In this document: piece by piece, positions 28,117 to 36,826 of the stretch
Layout: every line of letters begins with the position of its first letter
Numbering within the stretch: the first letter of the stretch is position 1
The notes under the pieces: model-generated
What the model was told of the DNA's origin: nothing
Databases searched by the model: none
Seen by the model: only the letters and a program-made list of their open reading frames with translations
From: Timonella sp031979385
GTDB lineage: Bacteria; Actinomycetota; Actinomycetes; Actinomycetales; Cellulomonadaceae
Direction of reading: 5' to 3'
NCBI GenBank assembly: GCA_031979385.1
Contig: DALZEF010000001.1
Span: 1 to 64,000 of the forward strand
DNA: 64,000 bases
Program-made: the position numbers and the translations under genes

Positions 28117-28908
28117 ATGGTCAATTTCGCATACGTTATCGCCGGTTCAGAGGCCACCGGAGGTGCTGGAATCCAAACCGACCTCAAGACCTTCCAGGAA
28201 CTCGGGGTCTACGGTTCCGGCGCTCTCACCTGCATCGTCTCCTTTGATCCGAAGAACAAATGGGCTCACCGATTCGTGCCAGTCGACCCTCAGGTCATCA
28301 AGGATCAGATCGAGGCCGCAACGGCCATCCACGAGCAGAAGACCGTCAAGATCGGGATGCTCGGAACTCCAGCGACCATCGATGCCGTCGAGGAGTCCCT
28401 CAAGAAGCAGCAGTGGGACAACATCGTGCTTGACCCGGTGTTGATCTGCAAGGGTCAGGAACCTGGGGCTGCACTCGACACGGATACCGCCCTACGCGAG
28501 AAGATCCTTCCGCTCGCGACCGTCGTCACCCCAAACCACTTTGAGGCCCGCACCCTGTCCGGGCTGGTTGAACTCAACACAGTCGATGACCTCATCGAAG
28601 CGGCACGGCTCATCCACGCTCAGGGACCACGCTACGTGGTGGTTAAGGGCGGCACCGAACTTCCTGGCGAATACGCGGTCGATGTCCTGTTCGACGGTGA
28701 AGAGGTCACCATCTACTCAGAGCCTAAGATCGGCGAGGAACGCGTATCCGGGGCTGGCTGCACCTTCGCAGCCGCGATCACCGCTGAACTCGCCAAGGGT
28801 TCAGACATCAAGTCGGCGGTGTCCGTAGCGAAGAAACTGGTCACCGAGGGCATCAAGAACCGAGTCGAGTCGAACGCGCCGTTCGCGTCAATCTGGCAGC
28901 AGGCATAA
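28117..28908 (+). CDS. pdxK: Pyridoxine/pyridoxal kinase of the ThiD/PdxK type
   Basis: 263 residues, ATG 28117 with GAGGAA upstream. It belongs to the ribokinase superfamily: SEATGGAGIQTDLKTFQELG at the N-terminus, PVLICKG for the metal and substrate loop, VTPNHFEARTLSG mid-protein, and the anion-hole/catalytic motif VSGAGCTFAAAITAELAKG (GAGC instead of the common GTGD). The GAGC and KIGML features fit the ThiD-like pyridoxine kinases of Gram-positives rather than HMP kinase. It phosphorylates B6 vitamers, or possibly hydroxymethylpyrimidine. A strong terminator follows. Confidence 0.82.
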   Translation: MVNFAYVIAGSEATGGAGIQTDLKTFQELGVYGSGALTCIVSFDPKNKWAHRFVPVDPQVIKDQIEAATAIHEQKTVKIGMLGTPATIDAVEESLKKQQWDNIVLDPVLICKGQEPGAALDTDTALREKILPLATVVTPNHFEARTLSGLVELNTVDDLIEAARLIHAQGPRYVVVKGGTELPGEYAVDVLFDGEEVTIYSEPKIGEERVSGAGCTFAAAITAELAKGSDIKSAVSVAKKLVTEGIKNRVESNAPFASIWQQA

Positions 28909-28927
28909 GACGCATCCCAAGTGCATG

Positions 28928-28964
28928 CCGAGGGCCGCTCACCTGGTGAGTGGCCCTCGGTTTT
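28928..28964 (+). terminator. Intrinsic terminator after the pyridoxine kinase gene
   Basis: Arms CCGAGGGCCGCTCACC and GGTGAGTGGCCCTCGG form a 16-base stem with one mismatch, followed by TTTT. It begins 20 bases after the stop. Confidence 0.85.
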
Positions 28965-29111
28965 CGCATGAGCAGAAGGCATTCTGCCCATGTTCAACCA
29001 CTTTCTCCCACGGCGTAGCATCACAGGCCTACCCCCACGTGTGTCACGTAAAACCCAATGTTCACAGGATCTTCCAGTTGATCTGCGCGGGAATCTGCAT
29101 ACGCTAGAAAT

Positions 29112-29969
29112 ATGGTCGGCGATTCAATAAAGGTGACTCTATCCACCGCATCCGTGTTCCCACGACGCACCGCCTATGCGTTCGAGTTGGCGTCACGCGC
29201 AGGGTATGACGGGATGGAGGTCATGGTGTGGACGGACACGGTCACACAGAATGCGACCAAGCTTCGCAGCCTCTCTGATCGTTACGGCCTACCCATCACC
29301 TCCATTCACGCACCATCGCTTGTGGTGAGCCAAAACGTGTGGGGGGCGTTCCCAGCGCGCAAGCTCGAGAAGTCTGTTGAATTGGCCGAACAGGTTGGTG
29401 CTCCCACGGTTGTCGTGCATCCGCCCTTCATGTGGCAGCCTCGCTATGCGGCTGTCTTTCAGACCCATGTGAAACGTCTGATGGCGGAGACTGACATCAC
29501 CATCGCGGTGGAGAACATGTATCCATGGCGGTACAAGGAACGCGAACGTCTCGCCTACCTGCCCCACTGGGATCTACGGACACAAAACTACGATGCCGTC
29601 ACAGTGGATCTCTCCCATGCCTCGACATCGCGACAGGATTCGCTCTCCCTCGTCCAAGAACTTGGTGACACCGTGCGTCACATTCACCTCGCCGATGGCA
29701 AGGGCGGCAATCACGATGAGCATCTGGTCCCAGGGCTTGGCACCCAACCCGTGCGCCAGGTGATCGAGCATCTCGTGCACCGGGATTGGTCCGGCGATTT
29801 ATGCGTCGAGATCGGTACCCGTAAGGCAGATAACGCCGATCACCGGGAGGCGATGGTGTGTGAGGCTCTGGAGTTCGCTCGTTCTGCCATCAAGGGTGCC
29901 ACCCCACCGCCGATGCCGGTTGCTCAGTTCGAGACCGAGCACAGCCGCCCAACTGACGCGTGGCATTAA
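29112..29969 (+). CDS. Sugar phosphate isomerase/epimerase (xylose-isomerase-like TIM barrel)
   Basis: 285 residues. The AP-endonuclease-2/xylose-isomerase-like barrel is shown by LASRAGYDGMEVMVW, ITSIHAPSLV, TVVVHPPFMWQPRYA, DITIAVENMYPWRYK, AVTVDLSHASTS and VRHIHLADGKGGNHDEHLVPG, with the metal-binding Glu, Asp, His and Glu (DLCVEIGTRKAD) in the expected strands. The substrate is unknown. No ribosome site precedes the ATG. A -35/-10 pair (TTGATC at 29076, TACGCT at 29098, spacing 16) sits almost on the start, so a leaderless mRNA is plausible. Confidence 0.87.
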   Translation: MVGDSIKVTLSTASVFPRRTAYAFELASRAGYDGMEVMVWTDTVTQNATKLRSLSDRYGLPITSIHAPSLVVSQNVWGAFPARKLEKSVELAEQVGAPTVVVHPPFMWQPRYAAVFQTHVKRLMAETDITIAVENMYPWRYKERERLAYLPHWDLRTQNYDAVTVDLSHASTSRQDSLSLVQELGDTVRHIHLADGKGGNHDEHLVPGLGTQPVRQVIEHLVHRDWSGDLCVEIGTRKADNADHREAMVCEALEFARSAIKGATPPPMPVAQFETEHSRPTDAWH

Positions 29970-30001
29970 CCCATAGACAATGCAATGTGACGGCCAGCGG
30001 C

Positions 30002-30032
30002 CCAATGTGACCATTGGGCATGGTCACATTGG
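30002..30032. repeat. Perfect 11-bp inverted repeat, family A palindrome
   Basis: Arms CCAATGTGACC and GGTCACATTGG are perfectly complementary around a 9-base spacer (ATTGGGCAT). The core TGTGACC-N9-GGTCACA is the same as at 9477-9509. A further CAATGTGAC direct half-repeat lies just upstream near 29993. It sits downstream of the TIM-barrel gene without a T-tract. Confidence 0.8.
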
Positions 30033-30112
30033 ACCGCCTGTGGTCGCATCACAAGCGGCCCAGAGCACACAGTGATCGGCCTCACCCTCCGCTTCGGAAT
30101 GAACTTAAATAG

Positions 30113-30124
30113 TTGAGGGTTCAA
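30113..30124. promoter_or_regulatory. TTGA-N4-TCAA operator motif upstream of the FMN reductase
   Basis: TTGAGGGTTCAA, within AGTTGAGGGTTCAAGCA, matches the pair of motifs upstream of the gene at 31001 (TTGATGCTTCAA and TTGAAGCGTCAA). The arrangement suits a MarR-type regulator. No such regulator gene is in the window. Confidence 0.55.
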
Positions 30125-30182
30125 GCATTTAGTTGCGCCTGCTAACGCAACCCACACGAACCTCAGATTTCCAGGAGTAAAC

Positions 30183-30719
30183 ATGGCACGCATCGGCTAC
30201 ATCGTCGGTTCCATCTCATCCACCTCGATCAACCGCTCGGTCTTCGAGGCCCTCAAACTCAACTCCCCCGAGGGTGTTGAACTCACTGAGATCCCAATCG
30301 CCGATCTGCCGGTCTACTCCCCCGACTTCGATGCGGACTACCCACAGGCCGCCCGCGATTTCAAGACTGCGATTGAGGCTGCAGACGCCGTCATCGTCTC
30401 CACCCCGCAGTACAACGACTCGTTCTCGGGCGCCGTCAAGAACGCCATTGACTGGTCCTCGCGCCCTTGGGGGCAGCACTCGTTCAGCGGTAAGCCCACT
30501 GCGGTTGCCACCGCGTCGATCGCACCTCATGGCGGATCGAAGGCTGGCGGCTTCCTTGCTGCAGTCCTCGCGTTCGGGCAGGCCAAGGTGCTTGAGACTC
30601 AGTTGAACGTACACGTTGCTGAGGGCACCTTCGACGAGTCCGGCAACTTCACCTCCGCCGAGCGACGCGCAGAGGCACACGAATTCCTCACCGCCATCGC
30701 GAACAACACTGCCAATTAA
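30183..30719 (+). CDS. NADPH-dependent FMN reductase (flavodoxin-like fold)
   Basis: 178 residues, ATG 30183 with AGGAG upstream. Fold signatures are the N-terminal GSISSTSINRSVFEAL phosphate loop and the flavin-binding STPQYNDSFSGAVKNAIDW loop, then PTAVATASIAPHGGSKAGG. The family (azoreductase/chromate reductase, SsuE-like) reduces FMN or quinones with NADPH. The shared TTGA-N4-TCAA motif links it to the gene at 31001. It ends before two hairpins. Confidence 0.92.
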   Translation: MARIGYIVGSISSTSINRSVFEALKLNSPEGVELTEIPIADLPVYSPDFDADYPQAARDFKTAIEAADAVIVSTPQYNDSFSGAVKNAIDWSSRPWGQHSFSGKPTAVATASIAPHGGSKAGGFLAAVLAFGQAKVLETQLNVHVAEGTFDESGNFTSAERRAEAHEFLTAIANNTAN

Positions 30720-30732
30720 TTCCACGCGTGAA

Positions 30733-30751
30733 AAGCGGCTTCCAGGCCGCT
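30733..30751 (+). terminator. Hairpin after the FMN reductase gene
   Basis: AAAGCGGC and GCCGCTT form a short GC-rich stem 14 bases after the stop. A larger hairpin follows at 30763-30811. Confidence 0.5.
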
Positions 30752-30762
30752 TCCTGCTTTCC

Positions 30763-30811
30763 GACGAGGCCCTTCTTCCAGCACACGGTTGCGCTGAAAG
30801 AAGGGCCTTTC
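30763..30811. repeat. Family B terminator-like hairpin, copy 1
   Basis: Arms beginning CGACGAGGCCCTTCTTCCAGC and ending GCTGAAAGAAGGGCC form an imperfect stem of about 17 bp. The left arm matches copies at 31625-31675 and 38143-38194 (CGACGA-N2-CCCTYCT-N2-CAGC). It follows the FMN reductase gene. Confidence 0.65.
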
Positions 30812-30878
30812 CGTTACCCACAAAGCGCCCTCAACCCACCCCTAACAGCCCACTCAAGTGTGATGCGCAAGTCATTTA

Positions 30879-30946
30879 AATTACTTGATGCTTCAACTAT
30901 TAAGGCGTAAGTTAGAAGTATCAATTGCTTGAAGCGTCAAGTAATT
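30879..30946. promoter_or_regulatory. Paired TTGA-N4-TCAA operators flanking the promoter of the 31001 gene
   Basis: AATTACTTGATGCTTCAA (30879-30896) and its near-exact reverse TTGAAGCGTCAAGTAATT (30929-30946) are 32 bases apart and differ at one position. Each contains the palindrome TTGA-N4-TCAA. A possible promoter (TTGATG at 30884, TAAGTT near 30908) lies within and between them, so bound regulator would block it. The region is markedly AT-rich. Confidence 0.7.
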
Positions 30947-31000
30947 ATTCGTTCCGCAACCGTCTTCGGTACGGAAGATATCGCAGTCAAGGAGACTCTC

Positions 31001-31603
31001 ATGGCAAACTTCAGCATCATCGGTCAGGGCAGTATGGGCCAAGCAATCGCTTCAGTACTCACAGATGGCGGCGCGGCAGTCGACTTCGTTTCCCGAGAAG
31101 CAACCACCATCAATGGCGACATCGTAATCCTCGCCGTCCCATTTCCGGCTGTAGACGACATCGCCTCGCGCCTCGGCTCGCAGTTGGAAGGCAAGACAGT
31201 CGTTGACATCACCAACCCGCTCAACTTCGAAACCTTTGACTCGCTGGTAGTCCCGAGCGATGGTTCAGCAGCACAAGAAATCGCAGCCAAACTTCCCCAG
31301 TCCAAAGTACTCAAGGCGTTCAACACCAACTTCGCTGCAACTTTGGCGAACAAATCTGTCGGTGAAGCAAAATCGGGCCTCTTCTCCAAGAAGGTTGAAA
31401 ACACAACCACAGTGCTCGTAGCAGGTGACGACACTGCCGCAAAGGACGCCCTGATCGGTGCCGTAACCGCTGGCGGCATCAACGCCATCGACGCAGGTTC
31501 ACTTAAGCGTGCACGTGAACTCGAAGCTATCGGCTTCCTGCAACTCACCTTGGCCGTTTCTGAGAAAATCAACTGGACCGGTGGGTTCAACATCACCGCG
31601 TGA
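31001..31603 (+). CDS. NAD(P)-binding oxidoreductase, F420-dependent NADP reductase-like
   Basis: 200 residues from ATG 31001, with GGAG seven bases upstream; the frame reaching back to 30929 crosses the operator. The N-terminal Rossmann loop GQGSMGQAIASVL and DIVILAVPFPAVDDIA are typical of the NADP oxidoreductase coenzyme-F420-dependent family. Then come VDITNPLNFE and LKAFNTNFA, and the C-terminal segment RARELEAIGFLQLTLA matches family members that use NADPH without proven F420. The partner is unknown. Operators upstream suggest induction together with the FMN reductase. Confidence 0.88.
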   Translation: MANFSIIGQGSMGQAIASVLTDGGAAVDFVSREATTINGDIVILAVPFPAVDDIASRLGSQLEGKTVVDITNPLNFETFDSLVVPSDGSAAQEIAAKLPQSKVLKAFNTNFAATLANKSVGEAKSGLFSKKVENTTTVLVAGDDTAAKDALIGAVTAGGINAIDAGSLKRARELEAIGFLQLTLAVSEKINWTGGFNITA

Positions 31604-31624
31604 TCCTGCTTGATTAAATCGTCA

Positions 31625-31675
31625 CGACGATGCCCTCCTGCCAGCGCAAGCCGCGCTGGCAGGAGGGCATCGTCG
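31625..31675. repeat. Family B hairpin, copy 2 (perfect 23-bp stem)
   Basis: The 23-base arms (31625-31647 and 31653-31675) are perfectly complementary around AAGCC. They begin CGACGATGCCCTCCTGCCAG and share CGACGAT-N-CCCTCCT-N2-CAGCGC with copy 3. It lies between convergent genes and can serve both strands as a terminator. Confidence 0.85.
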
Positions 31676-31723
31676 CCAATGGGTATGTGTACGGATCGTA
31701 CGAGCACACGAGATGTGCCTAGC

Positions 31724-33630
31724 TCACAGGACTGGCAGCCACACCCGCATAGTTGCCGGCCCGCGGTTCCCCCACGAGTTGTACGGNNNNNNNNNNGCAG
31801 CGGGATGCTGATCTTATGTGGGGTCGCCCCCGAGGAGTCAGCCGAATACGGCCACGCCGAATCCTCAGGGACGGACACGAGGAAGTCCCCCACCAACAGG
31901 CCGTCCTCCCACCGCACATCACGCGTGAATGTCAGGACGTCAACATCCAGATCGTCGGGTAGATCAACCGACTCGACACAGTAAACCTGCGGGCCGACCT
32001 GCACGGCAACGCAACCGCGGACCGCATCAATGCGTGGGTCCGGTTCCAGGATGCGCGGCTGCGAGCCAAAGTCAACGTCGATGATCGTGCCCGGTGCACT
32101 CGCCTCCGTGAGCGTCGCGTATCCAGGCGTCACCGCCCAGGAATCGCCATTGACCGTGACGCGGGCATCCGCAGCCCAGGCCGGAACCCGAAGCTGCAGG
32201 TCCCAAGCACCTCGCGATTCGGCGCCCACCTCAATCCGGAGGCGTCCGCGACGCGGAAACTCGCTGCGCACTCGCACCTGGGCACGTCCGCTCTCGCCGA
32301 CACGGGTGTCTAGGCTACCCGAAGGATACTGATGAATCTGTAGCGCGTTCTGAGAGGTCGTCGCCACGTAGGCGCCGAGCGACGCGATCGTGCGCGAGAT
32401 GTTCGTGGGGCAGCATGAGACCTCGAACCAGGGTGCCCGCAATGAAGCGTGTGCGCGCGGACTGATCTCGTCCGGATGGGCCTCGTGTCCACGAACCCGC
32501 TGGTGCAGACTGTTCGTGTAGAAGAAGGCGTCACCAGAATCCGCGAGCGCCGTGGCCAACACGTTGAACAGCACGCGTTCGATGTGGTCAGCCTCCTGCG
32601 CCTGGCCGTCTGCGAGCAGGAGCCGCCACGCCACCATGATGGAACCGATTCCCGCGCAGGTCTCTGAGTATGCACGATCTGACGGAAGTTCGAAGTCCTC
32701 ACCAAAGGCCTCATCTTGGTGGTGCGACCCCATGCCGCCGGTGACGTAGGTGCGTCGGGCAAGAGCTCGATCCCATTGGTTGCGCACCGCCTCTGCAAGC
32801 CCCTGGTCGTTGGACTCGTGCGCCACATCGAGCGCACCAGCAGACAGGTACATTGCGCGCACCGCGTGCCCTCGCATGTTGTCAGCCTCACGCACCGGCA
32901 CATCGTCTTGGAAGTATGCACGCGAGAACTCGATGTCGGCGAGGCTCTGCTTGCCGTGCCTGTCTATGAAGAGTTTGGCCTGCTCGATGTACTTTCGCTC
33001 CCCCGTGGCACGGCCAAATTCCGCGAGCGCCACCTCGATCTCGGCGTGGCCACAGATTGCGTCGAGTCCGTCTGGACCGAAGGTCTCGCACACGTGGTCA
33101 GCCACCCGGCGGGCCACGGCCGTGAGCCGATCCTCGCCAAAGGTGCGCAGGCGTGCCACAGCAGCTTGGATGAGATGTCCGAAGCAGTAGAGTTCGTGAC
33201 CCCACTCGAAGTCTGAGTAGCGTGGTTCAAGCCCTGGATGCCCGAACCTGGTGTTGAGGTAGCCGTCCTCATCCTGAGCGGCCTCCAGTGTGCGGGCAAT
33301 GGCCTCGATTCGCTCGTTGAGTGCGGGATCGCCGGTACGACCATACTCCCAACTGAGCGCTTCCAGGTACTTGTATATCTCCGAGTCGGAGAACTCTCGA
33401 CCTTTACGTTCCTGGGCGATGTTCCCCGAGACGACCAGCTCGAAGTTCTTGAGCCAGCCCGTACGTTCAAGCCACTTGTCGATGTGCGCGAGCGTCACCT
33501 CGTGGTTGAGGTCTTGATAGTCCTTCCAGAAGCCCTCATCGATCGTGACATCGTTGAGGCTGACAGGCATGAATCGAGCCTGCGAGGGTGCCACTGGAAT
33601 ACCTTTAACAGATTGCACCAAGGTGGACAT
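31724..33630 (-). CDS. Beta-L-arabinofuranosidase, GH127 family (interrupted by an assembly gap)
   Basis: At least 633 residues, ATG 33630. It starts eight bases after the permease stop, so it is the last gene of the sugar operon. GH127 (former DUF1680) features include FEWGHELYCFGHLIQAAVA, the Glu and Cys of the zinc site in SETCAGIG (around 323-325), and the Cys pair in FEVSCCPTNISR (406-407). In HypBA1 the matching Glu338, Cys340, Cys417 and Cys418 bind zinc, Cys417 being the nucleophile. Ten Ns interrupt the gene at 31787-31796. Beyond them the true C-terminus PYNSWGNRGPATMRVWLP ends at TGA 31724, in a frame reachable only if the real gap length is 2 modulo 3. There is no signal peptide; it acts on imported oligosaccharides. 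Confidence 0.88.
31787..31796. other. Assembly gap (10 N)
   Basis: A run of ten undetermined bases inside the GH127 gene. Because the flanking coding frames do not match across 10 bases, the run is a placeholder of arbitrary length. Confidence 0.95.
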
Positions 33631-33637
33631 TGGACAC

Positions 33638-34462
33638 CTAGCCTTTCAAAGCACCAGACATAAAGCCGGCCACATATTGACGTTGGAGGACGAGGAAGAG
33701 GACAACACAGGGGATCGCGAGCACGGTGACGCCTGCCTGGGTGGCCCCGTAGTCGATGACGCCCATAACCTGCTGACGCATGTTGACGAGCGCCAGTGGG
33801 AGCGGCTGGTTATCGCTTCCAAGAAGGTAGAGCGGGACCATGAAGTCGTTCCATGCCGCCAAGAAGGCGAACAGGCCAACCGTGATGAGTCCTGGTTTGA
33901 CTGCGGGCAACAGGATTCGGAACAACGCTCCGAAGGTTCCGCAGCCATCCATGAGTGCGGACTCCTCAAGTTCCTTGGGAACCGACTCGAACGAGATACG
34001 CATCATGAAGGTCGCGAACGGCAACTGGAACATGGCGAGGACAAGCGCCACGCCGACCAGGGTGTTGTTCAGGCCCATCGCCTTGAGCGACACCATGAGC
34101 GGGATCAACAGCGTTGCGTACGGCACCATGAGGATCGAAAGCGTGAGCAGGAACAGCATGTTCTTTCCTGGGAACACGAAGCGTGCGAACGCGTAACCGC
34201 CGAACAGGGAGATCACGAGGGTAAACAGTACGGTCAGCACCGTGATGACGACCGAGTTCCAGGTGTAGGTACCGATTCCGAGTTGATAGTTGGCGAGGGT
34301 TTCATAGTTGCCGAAACCCCAACCATCCGTCTGGGCGGATCCGGCCTGGGGTGACACGGATGCGATGACGGTCCACACGAGCGGGGCCAGGAAGATAATT
34401 GCGAGACCCGCGGTGAGTACGTAATAGGAGCTGGTGGGAAGCCAGCCGAAAGCCTTCTTCAC
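33638..34462 (-). CDS. ABC sugar transporter permease, MalG-type
   Basis: 274 residues from GTG 34462, which has AGGAG eight bases upstream. The longer frame to 34696 overlaps the preceding permease in a nonsense frame. Six membrane helices are visible, starting SYYVLTAGLAIIFLAPLVWTVIA. The EAA loop (ELEESALMDGCGTFGALFRILLPAVKPG) contacts the ATPase. It belongs to the CUT1 carbohydrate importer family. The ATPase is not encoded here; a shared MsiK-type ATPase elsewhere is usual in actinobacteria. Confidence 0.92.
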   Translation of the reverse strand: MKKAFGWLPTSSYYVLTAGLAIIFLAPLVWTVIASVSPQAGSAQTDGWGFGNYETLANYQLGIGTYTWNSVVITVLTVLFTLVISLFGGYAFARFVFPGKNMLFLLTLSILMVPYATLLIPLMVSLKAMGLNNTLVGVALVLAMFQLPFATFMMRISFESVPKELEESALMDGCGTFGALFRILLPAVKPGLITVGLFAFLAAWNDFMVPLYLLGSDNQPLPLALVNMRQQVMGVIDYGATQAGVTVLAIPCVVLFLVLQRQYVAGFMSGALKG

Positions 34463-34473
34463 TTCTCGACTCC

Positions 34474-35418
34474 TCAGTTCGCGTCCGGGTCCCGAAGGAC
34501 CTTCATTTGGAAGATGTTGATGACGATCAGCGCAGCGAGCACGATGACCGAAAGTGCCGCCGCCATGCCGAGGTCCTTCTTGGACTCGAAGGCGATGTTG
34601 TAGATCAACTGGACAACTGTCATGGTGGAGGCGTCCGGTCCGCCCTTGGTCAGGATGTAGAACTGGTCGAATGCCAGAAGCGATCCGGTCACACACATGA
34701 TCGTGGACAGCGCGATTGATGGCCGAAGCAGCGGGATCGTGATCCGCCGGAAGATGGTGAACGGTTTGGCGCCATCCATGCGGGCGGCCTCGTATACGTC
34801 ATGCGGAATCCCCTGTAGGCCCACGAGCAGCAGCAGCATGTAGAACCCGGAGAAACGCCACACGATCAGGAACACGGTCGCCCACAGTGCGCCATCAGGT
34901 GTGCCGAGTATTGCGGAGTTGCGATCCATGAGCCCAAGCGAGGACAGGATTGGATTGATTGGCCCGACCTGCGGTGAGTAGAGCGCATAGAACAGGAGCG
35001 ATGCCGAGGCCAGCCCCAGTGCCGATGGCACGAGAATCGCGGTACGCAGCACTCCCTTCCATCGGGTGCTTTCCTGAACCAGCATGGCAAGGCCAAGACC
35101 GAGCCCAATCAGCAGCACGGTCACGATCGCCGTGTACTTGAAGGTGAAGATGATCGATTGCCAGAACCAGCGGTGATCCACGACCTCCCTGAAGTTCTCT
35201 GGGAAGTTGGTGTCCTTCTGCCCGCCCAGCAGTGACCAGTCCGATCCGGACATCACGAAGACGAGGATGAGTGGGATCAGGAAGAAGATCACCACGAAGA
35301 GGGCGGTAGGGGTCGCATAGGCCATTCCGAGAAGGGCCCGCTTGTTGAACCGTTTATGTGGTCGAGAGGGGATTTCTCCCATTCGTCCAGCGAGTTCATT
35401 CGCTGTCTGCGCTGACAT
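34474..35418 (-). CDS. ABC sugar transporter permease, MalF-type
   Basis: 314 residues, ATG 35418 with TTGGAG six bases upstream. Six helices; the first is GMAYATPTALFVVIFFLIPLILVFV. The EAA loop DVYEAARMDGAKPFTIFRRITIPLLRPS is intact. It ends 11 bases before the MalG-type gene and forms the CUT1 importer with it. Confidence 0.93.
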   Translation of the reverse strand: MSAQTANELAGRMGEIPSRPHKRFNKRALLGMAYATPTALFVVIFFLIPLILVFVMSGSDWSLLGGQKDTNFPENFREVVDHRWFWQSIIFTFKYTAIVTVLLIGLGLGLAMLVQESTRWKGVLRTAILVPSALGLASASLLFYALYSPQVGPINPILSSLGLMDRNSAILGTPDGALWATVFLIVWRFSGFYMLLLLVGLQGIPHDVYEAARMDGAKPFTIFRRITIPLLRPSIALSTIMCVTGSLLAFDQFYILTKGGPDASTMTVVQLIYNIAFESKKDLGMAAALSVIVLAALIVINIFQMKVLRDPDAN

Positions 35419-35470
35419 GAAAACTCCAAGGGCAAGGTGTGTCGTGAGCGGCCGTAAAGAGCCTGAAAGT

Positions 35471-35505
35471 GGGCGGCGCTCCGGCGCGTGTCCGCAGCGC
35501 CGCCC
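35471..35505 (-). terminator. Intercistronic hairpin between the binding-protein and permease genes
   Basis: A perfect 10-bp GC stem, GGGCGGCGCT against AGCGCCGCCC, lies just after the binding-protein stop (35513). Such hairpins commonly protect the binding-protein mRNA or partly terminate transcription, giving more binding protein than permease (inference). Confidence 0.65.
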
Positions 35506-35512
35506 GGATTGG

Positions 35513-36826
35513 TTACTGGCTGAGTACGTCGGTCAGCGCGTCGTTGTCAGCATCCACTGTTGTTCCGTCGCCGAACGTGGCATTGCGGAACAGGACCGTC
35601 CATGGTGAGCCGGGGGCGTTGAATCCCTCGGAGAAGTATGGGGCTACTGGGGTACGCCCGTGTGCCACGAGTTCGCTGAGCACCAGGGCGTTCGGGTCCG
35701 CTGAGGTGTATTCGTTGTTGAGCAACGAGTTGCGGGTGACCACATCGCCTTCCTTGGCGACCACCTCAAGTTGGGTCTCCTCGGAGAGCATCCAGGTCAG
35801 GAAGTGCCAGGCCTGAGCTACGTTCTTGGAGTCCTTCGAGATTCCCATCGCATCGCCGCCGAGGAAGGTGGACACCCCACCGTCAACACCGGGAATTCCG
35901 CCAACGCCTACGTCGATGCCCGCGTCCCTAGCGGTTGAGAGCATTGTGCTTGGGTACGCCATGACGCCGACCTTTCCCTCTTGGAATGGCGCGGTCCAGG
36001 TGGCACCGGTCTCTTCCTTGGAGCCGCTTCCAACAGCTCCGGCCTCGTTCAGCTCGCGGTAGGTGTCGTACACAGCCTTGGCGGTGTCGCTTGCCATGAG
36101 CGAGGTGGTGCCATCTTCGGAGATGACCTCTTCGCCGGATGCCCATACGTGCGGGAACCAGGTGAACACGAGGCAGCCACCGCAGTTGCCACCGTAATAG
36201 GTACCAGAGACGCCATCCTTGTTGAGGTTCTGGATTGCGAGCGCATGCTCCTTGAACTCTTGGAGGGTGGTCGGGCCTTGTTCTGGGTCCAGGCCAGCCT
36301 CACGGTACAGGTCCTTATTCCAGAAGAACGCGGAGGAGTCGATCACGAAGGGCACGGTGTGCTTCTTGCCATCGACTGTTCCAGCGTCAATGTGTCCAGA
36401 TGAGATGTCATCCGCAAAGTCGAGACCATCGATGTTGGCTGTGATGTCGGTGAACAATCCATTGCTCACCCAGTTTGGAAGGCGCACGACGTCACCGGCG
36501 AGCAGGTCTGGCAGATCGCCATTTCCGGCAGCACCACCGATCTTTCCCTCCATGTCGTCGTTGGGGATGATCTCGAGCTTGACCTGGTTCTTGTGTGCGG
36601 CGTTGTAGGCGGCCACGAGGTTCTTGGCCTGACGTTCCAGTGGCGCACGGGTCCACATGGTCAATTCGGTGCCATCGTCTACGCCGGCTGCGGGCACCTC
36701 CGCGCCGCTAGGTTCTGCTGGCTTGTCGTCGCCGGACGAACACGCCGCAAGTGTCAGCGCGAGAGTGCTCGCAACAAAAGCAGCCGCGACCGCCTTGCCC
36801 CGACGCGCAAATGGTGAAACCTTCAC
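35513..36826 (-). CDS. ABC sugar transporter extracellular solute-binding lipoprotein
   Basis: 437 residues from GTG 36826 with AAGGAA upstream. The signal sequence ends in the lipobox LTLAACSSG, the Cys being lipidated near residue 29. The mature part is a family-1 sugar-binding protein: ELTMWTRAPLERQAKNLVAAYN, then GGNCGGCLVFTWFPHVWASG and GDAMGISKDSKNVAQAWHFL. It captures an oligosaccharide for the MalF/MalG-type permeases. It is the first gene of the operon that ends with GH127, hence a proposed specificity for beta-L-arabinofuranosyl oligosaccharides. Confidence 0.92.
   Translation of the reverse strand: MKVSPFARRGKAVAAAFVASTLALTLAACSSGDDKPAEPSGAEVPAAGVDDGTELTMWTRAPLERQAKNLVAAYNAAHKNQVKLEIIPNDDMEGKIGGAAGNGDLPDLLAGDVVRLPNWVSNGLFTDITANIDGLDFADDISSGHIDAGTVDGKKHTVPFVIDSSAFFWNKDLYREAGLDPEQGPTTLQEFKEHALAIQNLNKDGVSGTYYGGNCGGCLVFTWFPHVWASGEEVISEDGTTSLMASDTAKAVYDTYRELNEAGAVGSGSKEETGATWTAPFQEGKVGVMAYPSTMLSTARDAGIDVGVGGIPGVDGGVSTFLGGDAMGISKDSKNVAQAWHFLTWMLSEETQLEVVAKEGDVVTRNSLLNNEYTSADPNALVLSELVAHGRTPVAPYFSEGFNAPGSPWTVLFRNATFGDGTTVDADNDALTDVLSQ

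Noticed and set aside
31024..33630. A single 868-residue protein reading through the Ns on the minus strand
   Set aside because: The part beyond the Ns is antisense to the NADP oxidoreductase gene at 31001-31603. The proper GH127 C-terminus is in another frame and stops at 31724.
34463..34696. 78-residue N-terminal extension of the MalG-type permease
   Set aside because: It overlaps the MalF-type gene in another frame and has no similarity. The GTG at 34462 has a good ribosome site.
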